From Henriciella sp. AS95 (GTDB taxonomy: Bacteria; Pseudomonadota; Alphaproteobacteria; Caulobacterales; Hyphomonadaceae), in contig NZ_JBBMQM010000001.1 in NCBI RefSeq assembly GCF_038900055.1, positions 2,418,001 through 2,482,000 of the forward strand: a stretch of 64,000 bases of DNA, read 5' to 3'. Position 1 is the stretch's first letter. Each line of letters opens with the position of its first letter. Of this stretch, positions 18,567 to 27,463 are shown piece by piece. A program made the translations under genes and the position numbers. The notes beneath the pieces are model-generated. The model searched no databases, was not told the origin of the DNA, and was given only the letters and a program-made list of their open reading frames with translations.

Positions 18567-18902
18567 CTAGCTTCCGCGATAGGTCGAATAGCCATACGGC
18601 GACAGCAGCAGCGGCACGTGGTAGTGGCGTCCCGTGTCCGAGACGGTGAATTGAATATCGATCACGTCAAAGAAGGGGGCTTCGCCTTCGCCCGGATGGG
18701 TCGTGCGCAAATATGACCCCGCCTGAAACGTCAGCTTGTAAATGCCTTTTTCCAGCGACCCGCCGTCCAGCAGGTCCGCGCAGCGGCCATCATCATTCGT
18801 CTTATCGCGTTTGATTTCCTTGCCGTTAAGCGACACTGAAACCGACACGTCCCGCGCCGGCTGTCCGGTGACAAGGTCAAGCACATGCGTCGACAGTCCC
18901 AT
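18567..18902 (-). CDS. uraH: 5-hydroxyisourate hydrolase (transthyretin-like)
   Basis: A 111-residue transthyretin-related protein that hydrolyses 5-hydroxyisourate to OHCU, the second step after urate oxidation. The start at 18902 gives M-G-L-S-T-H-V-L-D, the family opening with its catalytic His. The protein ends in the diagnostic Y-R-G-S. It has no leader, so it is cytoplasmic. Its ATG overlaps the TAA of the flavoprotein gene by 1 base, so the two are translated together. It is the last gene of the ten-gene ureide operon. Confidence 0.95.
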   Translation of the reverse strand: MGLSTHVLDLVTGQPARDVSVSVSLNGKEIKRDKTNDDGRCADLLDGGSLEKGIYKLTFQAGSYLRTTHPGEGEAPFFDVIDIQFTVSDTGRHYHVPLLLSPYGYSTYRGS

Positions 18903-20320
18903 TATGCCCTTACCTTTTCGTCCGGCGTCCATTCGCTAACAAACTCTTCATCGTTATAGCCGAGATAGGCTTCCAGCCATGCGCCCTTGTCGTCAAGGAA
19001 GAGCTGATCAGCAACCGCCTTTGCCAGGCGTGGGAGCGCGTAAGGCAGCCCTGTCAGCGCGGACGCTGACAGCCCGAGGCTGACCAGCGTAGAGTAATTA
19101 AACGCGAAGAGGCCGTGCACATCCGCAGCGTCTTCCGGCGTACGGGGCGTGAATTCGAATCCGTCGCCGAGATAGGGATGCAAGTCGAGGAGCCGGTTCC
19201 TGATCGCTTCCGGCGCGTCGAATACGTCGCCCCAGCGCGCAATGCTATCGGCGACTTCTGAGAGTTCGGGGCGCAGCTCGACATCGGTCAGCATGCCGGT
19301 CGAAAGAACAACGAAGTCATAGGTCAACGTGCCTTTTGGCGTCGTGACTTCGACGCCAGTCCCGGTGTCGCGCACCGCTTCCCAGGGAGAGCCGAGATGA
19401 AGGCCAAAGCCGGGATAAGCCGCTGCCCTCTGAAATGTGTCATTCGTCGGAGGTTGGTTCATCGTGATGAAGTGCGAGATGACCTCGTATTTGCGCGCAT
19501 CGTCCAACGCGGCAAAGCGGGGCACGACGCCCGTCTTCTCCATGAACCGGATCGGGTTGATACGCGGCATTTTCTTGCGGCGCATGAAGACATCGACCGT
19601 GTCGACACCGAGTGAGAGCGCATGCTGGGCATTGTCGAATGCCGAGGCTCCGCCGCCGAGGATACCGACACGCTTGCCTTTGAGCGCTTCATAATCGATC
19701 GCTTCGGAGGTGTGTGCGTATCGCGATTTCGGCAGCGCATCCTTGATGAAGTCAGGCGTGTGCCACTCGCCGCCCCCCTGGATGCCCGTCGCGAGGATCA
19801 CCTTGCGGGCCTTTATGGTTTGCGGGCCGGACGGCGTGGTTACGTTCAGCTCGTGAATGCCACCTCCTGTCGGCGTAATTTTCGTCACTTTCGACTCGTT
19901 CTGGACCGGCAGGTCGAGGATATCCCGATACCAGCGGAGGTAGCCCATCCAGTCCTTTCGGGGGATCTTGTCGATAGAATCCCAACCTTCTTCCCCGTGC
20001 TGGGCGACCCAGTATTCCCGAAACGTCAGGGAGGGGATACCGCAATCGATGGAAAGCAGGTCCTTGGGCGTTCGCAGTGTGATCATGCGCGCATAGGTCA
20101 CCCACGGGCCTTCGAGGCCTTTCTCATTCTCATCGAGGATCAGAACATTGGTGACGCGTTCCTTGCGGAGCGCGAAGGCCGCGCCCATGCCACTCTGCCC
20201 GCCGCCGACGATAACAACATCATAGACCCCTTCGCGCGGTTCAACCCAGGTCGGCGCGTTGAGCCCCAGGGCTTCGAGGTCATAGCGCACACGCGCATTG
20301 TGTTCGGCAAGGCCAGTCAT
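18902..20320 (-). CDS. Two-dinucleotide-fold flavoprotein monooxygenase-like protein; candidate urate hydroxylase
   Basis: A 472-residue FAD/NAD(P)H oxidoreductase of the class B flavin monooxygenase style. The FAD fold is V-V-I-V-G-G-G-Q-S-G-M-G near residues 35-46. A second dinucleotide fold, G-I-L-G-G-G-A-S-A-F-D, is near 220. Before it stands Y-A-H-T-S-E, where related enzymes carry their F-x-G-x-x-x-H fingerprint. L-S-T-G-M-L is the ATG-type hinge. It overlaps uraD by 4 bases and uraH by 1, exactly between the enzymes that consume the product of urate oxidation. No known urate oxidase is in the window. It is not of the HpxO (PHBH-like) type. Urate hydroxylation is inference; another purine-related oxidation is possible. 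Confidence 0.7.
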   Translation of the reverse strand: MTGLAEHNARVRYDLEALGLNAPTWVEPREGVYDVVIVGGGQSGMGAAFALRKERVTNVLILDENEKGLEGPWVTYARMITLRTPKDLLSIDCGIPSLTFREYWVAQHGEEGWDSIDKIPRKDWMGYLRWYRDILDLPVQNESKVTKITPTGGGIHELNVTTPSGPQTIKARKVILATGIQGGGEWHTPDFIKDALPKSRYAHTSEAIDYEALKGKRVGILGGGASAFDNAQHALSLGVDTVDVFMRRKKMPRINPIRFMEKTGVVPRFAALDDARKYEVISHFITMNQPPTNDTFQRAAAYPGFGLHLGSPWEAVRDTGTGVEVTTPKGTLTYDFVVLSTGMLTDVELRPELSEVADSIARWGDVFDAPEAIRNRLLDLHPYLGDGFEFTPRTPEDAADVHGLFAFNYSTLVSLGLSASALTGLPYALPRLAKAVADQLFLDDKGAWLEAYLGYNDEEFVSEWTPDEKVRA

Positions 20321-20820
20321 GACATGATCTCCTCCAGTCGGATCCCGACGATCTTTGAAACTTCGTCGAGCGCCGTGCGGAATTCGGTTTCGCGGTCATT
20401 CTGAAGTCTTTCGCGCATGGCTCTCAGAATGCCCGGCTTGTCGGTTAGTCGCACGCAGATGATGAATGGAAAATCGAAGCGCTCGCGATAGGCGGCGTTG
20501 AGCGCATGAAACTCCTCGTATTCGGCGGGCGTCATCCGGTCGAGACCCGCCGATGCCTGTTCGGCGGTGGACGCATCGGTCAGGGTCTTGTCCATGGCGG
20601 CCTTGCCAGCCAATTCCGGGTGAGCACGCAGAAGCGAGAGCTGCCGGTCCTCTCCGGCCGTTTCCACCACGTGCGTCATCGCAGACTGTAGATGATCGCG
20701 ATCCTTGAAGGGTCCGCGCTCAGCGCTTTCGGCAACAATCCAGGGGCTATGCTCGTATAGATCGCCGAATGCTTCGATGAAGGCGGAGCGGTCCATGGCA
20801 TTCACGTCATCGATCGTCAT
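20317..20820 (-). CDS. uraD: OHCU decarboxylase
   Basis: A 167-residue 2-oxo-4-hydroxy-4-carboxy-5-ureidoimidazoline decarboxylase, which converts OHCU to (S)-allantoin. The catalytic His is in A-H-P-E-L-A-G-K at residues 66-73, and the F-P-F-I-I-C-V-R strand and S-A-G-L substrate loop are present. Length is typical (about 165). It overlaps hpxZ upstream and the flavoprotein downstream by 4 bases each. Confidence 0.95.
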   Translation of the reverse strand: MTIDDVNAMDRSAFIEAFGDLYEHSPWIVAESAERGPFKDRDHLQSAMTHVVETAGEDRQLSLLRAHPELAGKAAMDKTLTDASTAEQASAGLDRMTPAEYEEFHALNAAYRERFDFPFIICVRLTDKPGILRAMRERLQNDRETEFRTALDEVSKIVGIRLEEIMS

Positions 20821-21197
20821 GAGCCGGACCCTTCTATCGAGACGTGCGCAGAGACGACCTTCCAGCCGTCAGGAAACTTCACCCAGGACTGGCTCTGCCG
20901 GCCGCGCCTGTCTGTCCCTTCACGGAAGAATTCGACATTGGCGGTGGCGAAACTGTCTCCATAGGTGGCGATCTCGACACGTCCGAGTTTTCGCTGTGGA
21001 GACCCACCGCGCCCTCTGCGAAAGGCCGCGATCTCATCATAGCCGTACAACACCTCGCCGACGCCGTATCGCACGGTCTGAGGCGCCTGCCGGAAGAGGT
21101 CGTCCATGGCCGCAATATCATCTTCCATGAGTGCTTTTTCGTATCGTGCCAACGCTTCGCGCACCTCGGAAACGACCGCAGGATCATCAATCTTCAT
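20817..21197 (-). CDS. hpxZ: HpxZ-like protein (SnoaL/NTF2 fold, DUF3225)
   Basis: A 126-residue protein of the DUF3225 family, named HpxZ in Klebsiella, where it belongs to the hpxWXYZ oxalurate group. The fold is NTF2-like: an N-terminal helix (E-V-R-E-A-L-A-R-Y-E-K-A-L) then G-V-G-E-V-L-Y-G-Y-D-E-I-A-A-F-R-R-G-R, and final strands Q-S-Q-S-W-V and W-K-V-V-S-A-H-V-S. The reaction is not established; it may assist the HpxXY amidase. It overlaps puuE by 11 bases and uraD by 4, away from the other three hpx genes. Confidence 0.85.
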   Translation of the reverse strand: MKIDDPAVVSEVREALARYEKALMEDDIAAMDDLFRQAPQTVRYGVGEVLYGYDEIAAFRRGRGGSPQRKLGRVEIATYGDSFATANVEFFREGTDRRGRQSQSWVKFPDGWKVVSAHVSIEGSGS

Positions 21198-22077
21198 ACG
21201 GATGCTCCTTTAGCCAATGATTTGCGATATCGATCCGCCGCGCGATCCACACATCGTCCGTGTTGAGAATGTGATCGAGAAAGCGGGATATGGCGAGCGT
21301 ACGGCCCGGCCGCCCGGCAATGCGTCCGTGAAGGCCGATCGACATCATTCGACCGCCTTCGGAATGCAGCACATCAAACGTATCCCTCAGATAACGGAAG
21401 AACTCTTCACCCTCCGCAAAGCCGTTATACGCCACGATCTTCATGTCGTTCACATCCAGCGTATACGGAACGATAAGCTGTGGCTTGCCATGGCGACTGT
21501 CATAGTAAGGCAAATCGTCGGCATAGCTATCAGCGTCGTAGGTGAAGCCGCCCTCTTCCACGACGAGACGCGCCGTATTCGGACTGGTGCGCCCCTGGTA
21601 AAAACCAAGCGGACGGCTGCCGGTCAGACGCGTGTGGATGTCGATGGCTTCGGCAATATGTGCCCGCTCCACGGCTTCATCGACATACTGGTAATCAATC
21701 CACTTCAGGCCGTGGCTGGCGACCTCCCAGTCAGCGGCCAGCATGGCCTCCACCGCTTCGGGATTCATCTCCATCGCTTTCGCAACGCCAAAAACTGTCA
21801 TCGGCACGCCTCGTGACGTGAAGAGGCGGTGAAGCCGCCAGAAGCCGGCGCGCGAGCCATATTCGTAGAGGCTTTCCATTGCCATGGACCGCATGCCTTC
21901 GTGCGACCCCGCGCCGACCATTTCTGACAGGAATGCTTCGGAGCCCTTGTCGCCGTTGATGACGTTGTTTTCGGCGCCCTCTTCATAGTTCACGACAAAC
22001 TGGACGGCCGTCCTGGCTCCACCAGGCCAATTTGGGTTGGGCGGGTTTGCTCCATATCCAACAAGATCGCGCATCAT
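21187..22077 (-). CDS. puuE: Allantoinase, PuuE type
   Basis: A 296-residue allantoinase of the metal-independent polysaccharide-deacetylase (NodB-like) fold, which opens allantoin to allantoate. Signature segments are Y-G-A-N-P-P-N-P-N-W-P near the start, N-Y-E-E-G-A-E-N near 30-37, the S-H-G-L-K-W-I-D-Y motif and G-F-Y-Q-G-R-T-S-P-N-T. Length fits the 300-residue family. It overlaps pucG by 4 bases and hpxZ by 11. Confidence 0.93.
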   Translation of the reverse strand: MMRDLVGYGANPPNPNWPGGARTAVQFVVNYEEGAENNVINGDKGSEAFLSEMVGAGSHEGMRSMAMESLYEYGSRAGFWRLHRLFTSRGVPMTVFGVAKAMEMNPEAVEAMLAADWEVASHGLKWIDYQYVDEAVERAHIAEAIDIHTRLTGSRPLGFYQGRTSPNTARLVVEEGGFTYDADSYADDLPYYDSRHGKPQLIVPYTLDVNDMKIVAYNGFAEGEEFFRYLRDTFDVLHSEGGRMMSIGLHGRIAGRPGRTLAISRFLDHILNTDDVWIARRIDIANHWLKEHPYED

Positions 22078-23300
22078 GACGCGTAGACCTCAAGCGCTGC
22101 ATCGACCCCTGCCCCGGCGGCGACGCCGAAACCTTCTGCGCGAAGGACGGCTTCAAGCGCGCCCAGCGTTATCAGGACTTTATGCTTGCGGGCATTGTAG
22201 CCCATCGCGCCGATACGCCAGATCTTGCCATGCAAAGGACCAAAGCTTGTGCCGATTTCAATTTCGAAGTCTTCGCGCATTCGTGTGCGCACACGCTCAC
22301 TCTCCACGCCGTCCGGGATATAGACGCCAGTGACATTGGTCATTCGGGTGGCATCGTCGCCAAACACGGTCAGCCCCATCGCCCGAAGGCCCGCCGTCAT
22401 CGCTTCGCCGGCTGCGGCATGGCGGGCGAAGCGGGCGTCCAGGCCTTCGTCATGGCAAACGCAAGCGCACTCGCGGGCCGCATAAAGCATGCTGGTCGCT
22501 TCTGTATGGTGATTGAGACGCTTCTCCGACCAGTAATCCATGACCATGGCGAGGTCGAAATAATTGGATCCAATGCGCTGGCCGCTGCCCTGCTCCAGAT
22601 CATCCCGCTGAATTCCGAGTTCGGTATGCCGGCGCGCAAAAATATGCTCTGCGGCGTGATCGGAAATCGTTATAGGCGCTGAGCCGGAAGGCCCGCCGAG
22701 GCATTTCTGAAGACCGCCCGTCACGATGTCGACGCCCCACCGGTCCGACGCAATTTCCATCCCGCCAATCGTCGCCGTCGCGTCGACATAGGAGAGCGCA
22801 CCCGCTTCGCGGCAAAGGGCTCCCAAGCCTTCAAGCGGCTGCGCCATTGTCGTCGACGTATCACCGTGAACCGTCGCAACGACTTTGGGCTCAAACTCCG
22901 CAATCGCGGCGGCAACCTCATCCAGCGGTACGGTCTTGCCCCATTCGGCATCCACGGTTCGCACCTGCGCCCCGATCCGGCCGAGGATTTCCGTCAGCAG
23001 CAGGCCGAACCGCCCAAAGTTCAGCACCAGAACTCGGTCTCCCGGCTTGGCGAGAGAAATGAGCGACGCCTCGATGGCCGAGCGGGCGGTGCCATCGACG
23101 AGGAAGGTCCACTTGTTCTCTGTCCCGAATATCGGCCGGTAGAGCGCCATCACCTCATTCATATAGGCGGTGAACTCCGGATCGAATTGTCCGAGGAGGT
23201 CCGCTGACATGGCCCGTAGAACACGGGGATGCGCATTGACGGGGCCCGGCCCCATCAGCAATCGCTGCGGTGGATCAATTTGCTTGTAAGAGCCGGTCAT
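22074..23300 (-). CDS. pucG: (S)-ureidoglycine-glyoxylate aminotransferase
   Basis: A 408-residue class V aminotransferase that moves the amino group of ureidoglycine to glyoxylate, giving oxalurate and glycine. The opening L-L-M-G-P-G-P-V-N-A-H-P is typical. Asp173 (V-D-A-T-A) and the PLP lysine Lys199 (G-G-L-Q-K-C-L-G-G) are in place. Family members include alanine-glyoxylate transaminases; the ureidoglycine assignment rests on the ureide operon and the hpx genes that use oxalurate. It overlaps allC by 26 bases and puuE by 4. Confidence 0.88.
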   Translation of the reverse strand: MTGSYKQIDPPQRLLMGPGPVNAHPRVLRAMSADLLGQFDPEFTAYMNEVMALYRPIFGTENKWTFLVDGTARSAIEASLISLAKPGDRVLVLNFGRFGLLLTEILGRIGAQVRTVDAEWGKTVPLDEVAAAIAEFEPKVVATVHGDTSTTMAQPLEGLGALCREAGALSYVDATATIGGMEIASDRWGVDIVTGGLQKCLGGPSGSAPITISDHAAEHIFARRHTELGIQRDDLEQGSGQRIGSNYFDLAMVMDYWSEKRLNHHTEATSMLYAARECACVCHDEGLDARFARHAAAGEAMTAGLRAMGLTVFGDDATRMTNVTGVYIPDGVESERVRTRMREDFEIEIGTSFGPLHGKIWRIGAMGYNARKHKVLITLGALEAVLRAEGFGVAAGAGVDAALEVYAS

Positions 23301-24558
23301 CCGCCCGTGCCTCCATTAATTCGAGAAATTTCATCATGACCTGCAACGCGTCTTCCGCGTCGGCCGGTTCAGCATGTTCGGCAGGGTTATGGCTGATCCC
23401 GCCTTCGCAACGAATGAACAGCATCACGGCCGGACAAAGCTCAGACAGGATCATCGCATCATGTCCGGCGCCGCTGACCAGTGTTCGCCGCTTTTGCCCG
23501 CAGGCCTCCAGCGCATCTTCCATCAGATTTACCAGATCCGGATCGCACGGCGCCGCCGCAAGATCCTGAAGTTTGCCAAGCGTGATCTCCAGCTTGCGTC
23601 GCCGGCAGATATCCTCAGCCCGTTGAATAATACGATCGGCCAGCGCGTCCCGGCGCGTCTGGTCGCCCGCGCGCACATCAAGCAGAAAGCGCGTTTCTCC
23701 AGGAACGACATTCGCCGCACCGGGGAATGCCTCGATCCGGCCGACAGTCGCGACTTCGTCGACATCGCCGAGCCCGGCAAGGCGCTCAATTTCGACCATA
23801 ATTTCAGCTGCGCCGGCGAGCGCGTCGCGCCGCAAATGCATGGCGGTTGTCCCCGCATGGCCAGCATCGCCCTTGATCCGGACTTCATACCGAAGCTGCG
23901 CTGCAATACCGGATACCGCCCCGACTGACAAATCCTCTGCCTCCAGGACAGGGCCCTGCTCAATATGCGCCTCAAGAAAGGCCAACACATCGCCCGGATG
24001 GCGCCTGGCCGCAGACAAACTGCCTTCCGGCATCGGAATGGAGAGTTCACTTTCGAAGTGATAGAGCGCTTGAGCCATTGTGACGCCGTCCGCATCCTGA
24101 AGATCCGCCGCGCCGGTGACGACCTCCCCGACCACGGCGCGCGAGCACATCATCGCCACCTCGAAACGAGAGCCTTCCTCATCGCCGAAAGCGATCACTT
24201 CGATGGCAAATGGCATCCGCTTGCCAGCAGCATTAAGCGCAGCGACACATTCAATGCCGAGCATAACGCCGAGCGGGCCATCATAGCAGCCACCATTGCG
24301 GACCGAGTCGATATGCGACCCGATGAGCAGCACTTTGCGATCTGGAGCGACTGCTTCATAGCGCCCGATGAGATTACCGGCCGCATCCATGCGGACCGTC
24401 ATTCCGGCCTCTTGCATCCATTCGCTCGTTCTGTTGACGGCTGCGGCGTGCGCGGACGTGAGATAACCGCGATAGAGCGAGTTCGAAGTTGCACTAAAGG
24501 GCTGCTTTCCAAGCTCAAGACAGCGATCGATCGCGCGATGTCCGGATGCCCCTACCAT
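23275..24558 (-). CDS. allC: Allantoate amidohydrolase (hydantoinase/carbamoylase M20 family)
   Basis: A 427-residue dinuclear-metal amidohydrolase. Metal ligands lie in G-S-H-I-D-S-V near residue 80, Y-D-G-P-L-G, F-G-D-E-E-G-S-R-F and E-A-H-I-E-Q-G-P-V-L-E. Allantoate amidohydrolases release ammonia and CO2 from allantoate to give ureidoglycine. N-carbamoyl amino acid amidases share the fold, so the assignment depends on the position between puuE/pucG and hpxW. The start overlaps the hpxW stop by 7 bases and its end overlaps pucG by 26. Confidence 0.87.
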   Translation of the reverse strand: MVGASGHRAIDRCLELGKQPFSATSNSLYRGYLTSAHAAAVNRTSEWMQEAGMTVRMDAAGNLIGRYEAVAPDRKVLLIGSHIDSVRNGGCYDGPLGVMLGIECVAALNAAGKRMPFAIEVIAFGDEEGSRFEVAMMCSRAVVGEVVTGAADLQDADGVTMAQALYHFESELSIPMPEGSLSAARRHPGDVLAFLEAHIEQGPVLEAEDLSVGAVSGIAAQLRYEVRIKGDAGHAGTTAMHLRRDALAGAAEIMVEIERLAGLGDVDEVATVGRIEAFPGAANVVPGETRFLLDVRAGDQTRRDALADRIIQRAEDICRRRKLEITLGKLQDLAAAPCDPDLVNLMEDALEACGQKRRTLVSGAGHDAMILSELCPAVMLFIRCEGGISHNPAEHAEPADAEDALQVMMKFLELMEARADDRLLQAN

Positions 24559-26141
24559 GTCGCTACCGCCCCATCACTTCTCGGATCGCTGGCGCCTTCC
24601 ATCCTTCCATCCGGGTACAGACAGATCGCTCCGGCATGTCCCATCAAGGTCGAGAAATCCTCGACCATTTCTATGTCGTGCCCGGCCTTTGCCAGCGCGT
24701 CGCACAAGCCCTTGGGAAAGCGCGCTTCAAGTTTCAGGGAAATGCTCTGCTGGCCCCAAGTGCGCCCCAGAAGCCAGCGCGGTCGGTCCACAGCCTCCTG
24801 CAGCGGAACGCCAAACCGGGCGAAACGGGAGAAGATGGCAGCCTGCGTCTGGGGCTGCCCCTCGCCGCCCATCGTTCCGTAAGCCAGGACGCGCCCGTCA
24901 TGAAATTTCGCCAAGGCCGGGTTGAGCGTATGGAAGGGTTTGCGACCGGGTTTGAGAGCATTCCAGCCGGATTCCGCCAGGCGGAAACTCGCACCGCGAT
25001 TTTGCCAGACGATGCCTGTCTTTGGCAGCACGATGCCCGATCCGAATTCGAAATAGGTAGATTGAATCACGCTGACGACCCGGCCTTCAGAATCGGCGGC
25101 GCCGAACCATGTTGTGTCACCGGGCTGACTGGGCCGCGGCCAGGGCATGGCCATCGTGGGATCGATGTCTGCCGCCATGGCTTCAATGGCTGCCGTATCG
25201 TCCAGCACACTCTGAGCACTGGCCGTCATGTAGGCCGCATCGCCAAGGCCGATCTGCCGGTAGCGGATGAAGGCCTGCTTTGTCGCTTCGACGAGCCCGT
25301 GAATGTGATCGAAGCCCTCCGCTTCATTCGGATCCTGCCGATCAAAGAGAGACAGAATCAGCAACGACGTTAGGCCCTGCGTCGGCGGCGCGGTGTTGAA
25401 GAGCCTCGCCTCGCGGACCGTCATAGTCAGCGGCTCATGAAATTCCGCAGTATGGTTTTGCAGGTCTGATCGCGTGAGCGGGCTGCCGACCACTTCCAGT
25501 TCATCGGCAATATCGTTGGCGAGATCGCCCTCATAGAACGCGCGCAGTCCCTGTTCTGCGAGGCTTTCAAGCGTTCGCGCCAGTGCGGGTTGTTTGAGCC
25601 GATCGCCGGCTTTGAGCGGTTCGCCCGCCGGTCGAAAGACATCGGCATAACCCGGAACGTCTTTCAGCTCCGCATCCTTTGCGGCCGCGACGTCGGACCC
25701 GCCCTGGGTAACCGTGACGCCCTCTCGCGCATAGTGAGCGGCGTCACGCAGCAGGCGCGATAGAGGCAGCGAACTGCCCGTCTTCTCCAGGGCCGCGTCC
25801 CAGCCGGATATGGTGCCAGCCGTCGTGATCGCCGCAAGCGGACCGCGCCACGGCACGGTTTTCAGATTGGCGGCCTCGTAGAGCGACAGGGAGACCTTCT
25901 CCCCAGCCGCGCCGCAGGCATTGATGCTGTAGACCGAGCCATCCGGTTCGGAAACGAGCCAGAACCCATCTCCGCCAATGCCCGTCATATGAGGATAGAC
26001 CACGGCCAGCGCCGCTGCGGTGGCGACGCAGGCTTCGACAGCGTTGCCGCCATCTTTCAACACCGCCAGCCCCGCCTCGCTCGCGAGATGATGAGGGCTT
26101 GTGACCATGCCCTTGCTTGGAGGGGTGCCTTCCACCATCAC
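24552..26141 (-). CDS. hpxW: Oxamate amidohydrolase (HpxW-like, gamma-glutamyltransferase family)
   Basis: A 529-residue N-terminal-nucleophile enzyme of the gamma-glutamyltransferase family without a signal peptide. The processing and nucleophile threonine is in G-D-T-T-W-F-G-A-A-D near residues 341-350, and the G-I-G-G-D-G-F-W loop is near 54-61. Cytosolic members next to hpxXY hydrolyse oxamate to oxalate and ammonia. The lack of a leader and the overlap with hpxY (4 bases) and allC (7 bases) favour HpxW over a glutathione enzyme. Confidence 0.85.
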   Translation of the reverse strand: MMVEGTPPSKGMVTSPHHLASEAGLAVLKDGGNAVEACVATAAALAVVYPHMTGIGGDGFWLVSEPDGSVYSINACGAAGEKVSLSLYEAANLKTVPWRGPLAAITTAGTISGWDAALEKTGSSLPLSRLLRDAAHYAREGVTVTQGGSDVAAAKDAELKDVPGYADVFRPAGEPLKAGDRLKQPALARTLESLAEQGLRAFYEGDLANDIADELEVVGSPLTRSDLQNHTAEFHEPLTMTVREARLFNTAPPTQGLTSLLILSLFDRQDPNEAEGFDHIHGLVEATKQAFIRYRQIGLGDAAYMTASAQSVLDDTAAIEAMAADIDPTMAMPWPRPSQPGDTTWFGAADSEGRVVSVIQSTYFEFGSGIVLPKTGIVWQNRGASFRLAESGWNALKPGRKPFHTLNPALAKFHDGRVLAYGTMGGEGQPQTQAAIFSRFARFGVPLQEAVDRPRWLLGRTWGQQSISLKLEARFPKGLCDALAKAGHDIEMVEDFSTLMGHAGAICLYPDGRMEGASDPRSDGAVATW

Positions 26142-27463
26142 GTGGCCCCGGCAAATATTCTTGGCGTTTCGATAGCCACCACGCCCTCAGCCAGCAGGCG
26201 TTCGGCAACGTCAAACAACACTTCCTCGCGACCGCGCGCAGCAATGAGCTGCACGCCCATTGGAAGGCCTTTATTCTGACGAACCGGGACCGACAGGATC
26301 GGCACGCCAGGCAAGCTCAAAGGCTGTGTGTACAGCCCAAGGTTTGCGCGGGCGGAAACCATCTCCCCATCTATTTCGATCGTGCCGGCCTCAATGTCTG
26401 GCGCGGTGCATGGCGTCGCCGGCGCGATGAGTACGTCATACTCATCGAGCCTGTACCACACTTCCTGAATTGAGCGGTCCGCCATTTCGCGAGCGTCCGC
26501 CATCATCTTGTCCGGTAACATGGCCCCAGCGATCAGGCGGTCGCGCACAGCGGGGTCATAATCCATTGGCTGCGTGCGCAGATATGGCAGGTGAAGGCAC
26601 CCACCCTCGTACGCGGTGATCAGAAAAGACGCCGACCGGCCCGCTTCTGCCAGATCAAGAACGACCTCATCTTCGCCGCCCAGTGCTTCGAATACAGTCT
26701 GCGCCGCGTCGAAGGCGACCTGCTGACCGCCCTTTTTGAACCAACCGCCCAGCAGACCGACCTTCAGAGTGTCTGGCGCCGGGTTGGTTGCTTCCGTCTG
26801 TCCGAGGACGCGAAAGGCAGCGCGCATCAGATCCATTGACCGTGTGAAGATGCCAGCCGTGTCGAGACGGTCTACAAATGGGTACACCCCCTCCATTGGA
26901 AAGGCGCCATGCGTCGGCCTCAGGCCAAATATCCCGCACAGGCTCGCTGGCACACGCACTGACCCATTCGTGTCGGAGCCCAGTGACAGAGGCACCAGTC
27001 CAGCCGCCACAGCCGCCGCCGAGCCGCCAGAAGAACCGCCAGCGAGACGCGTTGGATCATGCGGGTTGTGCGTCACGCCGAAATGGCTGTTCACCGTTGC
27101 AAAGCCGTAGGCAAACTCATCCATATTGAGTGTGCCGGTGAGGATCGCCCCCGCTTGCTTGAGGCGTTCGACGACCGGCGCTTCTTGCTTCGCCGCAGGC
27201 GCATGCTGCAGGATCGCCGAGCCCGCTGTGGTGGGCAAGCCTTTGACATCAAACAGATCTTTTACCGCAAACGGCACGCCGGAAAGCGGCCCCGGCGCCT
27301 CTCCCTGTTTCAGGCGCTCGTCCAGGTCAGCGGCGGCGCTGAGCGCTTCCGACCGGCAAATCCGCGTAAAGCAATTCAGCTCATCATCGAAGCGTTCCAC
27401 AGCACCGAGTGCGGCCGAAACCGCTTCTACCGCGCCACCCGAGACGACACCGTTAACAGACAT
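26138..27463 (-). CDS. hpxY: AtzE/HpxY-type amidase, oxalurate hydrolysis
   Basis: A 441-residue amidase-signature enzyme of the AtzE/HpxY subgroup. The Ser-cisSer-Lys triad is visible: Lys68 (A-V-K-D-L-F), Ser144/145 (G-G-S-S-G-G-S) and Ser168 (D-T-N-G-S-V-R). With the small partner HpxX it is thought to split oxalurate, yielding oxamate. It overlaps hpxX by 1 base and hpxW by 4. AtzE-type enzymes act on other ureas and biurets, so the substrate is inferred from pucG and hpxWXZ beside it. Confidence 0.86.
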   Translation of the reverse strand: MSVNGVVSGGAVEAVSAALGAVERFDDELNCFTRICRSEALSAAADLDERLKQGEAPGPLSGVPFAVKDLFDVKGLPTTAGSAILQHAPAAKQEAPVVERLKQAGAILTGTLNMDEFAYGFATVNSHFGVTHNPHDPTRLAGGSSGGSAAAVAAGLVPLSLGSDTNGSVRVPASLCGIFGLRPTHGAFPMEGVYPFVDRLDTAGIFTRSMDLMRAAFRVLGQTEATNPAPDTLKVGLLGGWFKKGGQQVAFDAAQTVFEALGGEDEVVLDLAEAGRSASFLITAYEGGCLHLPYLRTQPMDYDPAVRDRLIAGAMLPDKMMADAREMADRSIQEVWYRLDEYDVLIAPATPCTAPDIEAGTIEIDGEMVSARANLGLYTQPLSLPGVPILSVPVRQNKGLPMGVQLIAARGREEVLFDVAERLLAEGVVAIETPRIFAGAT

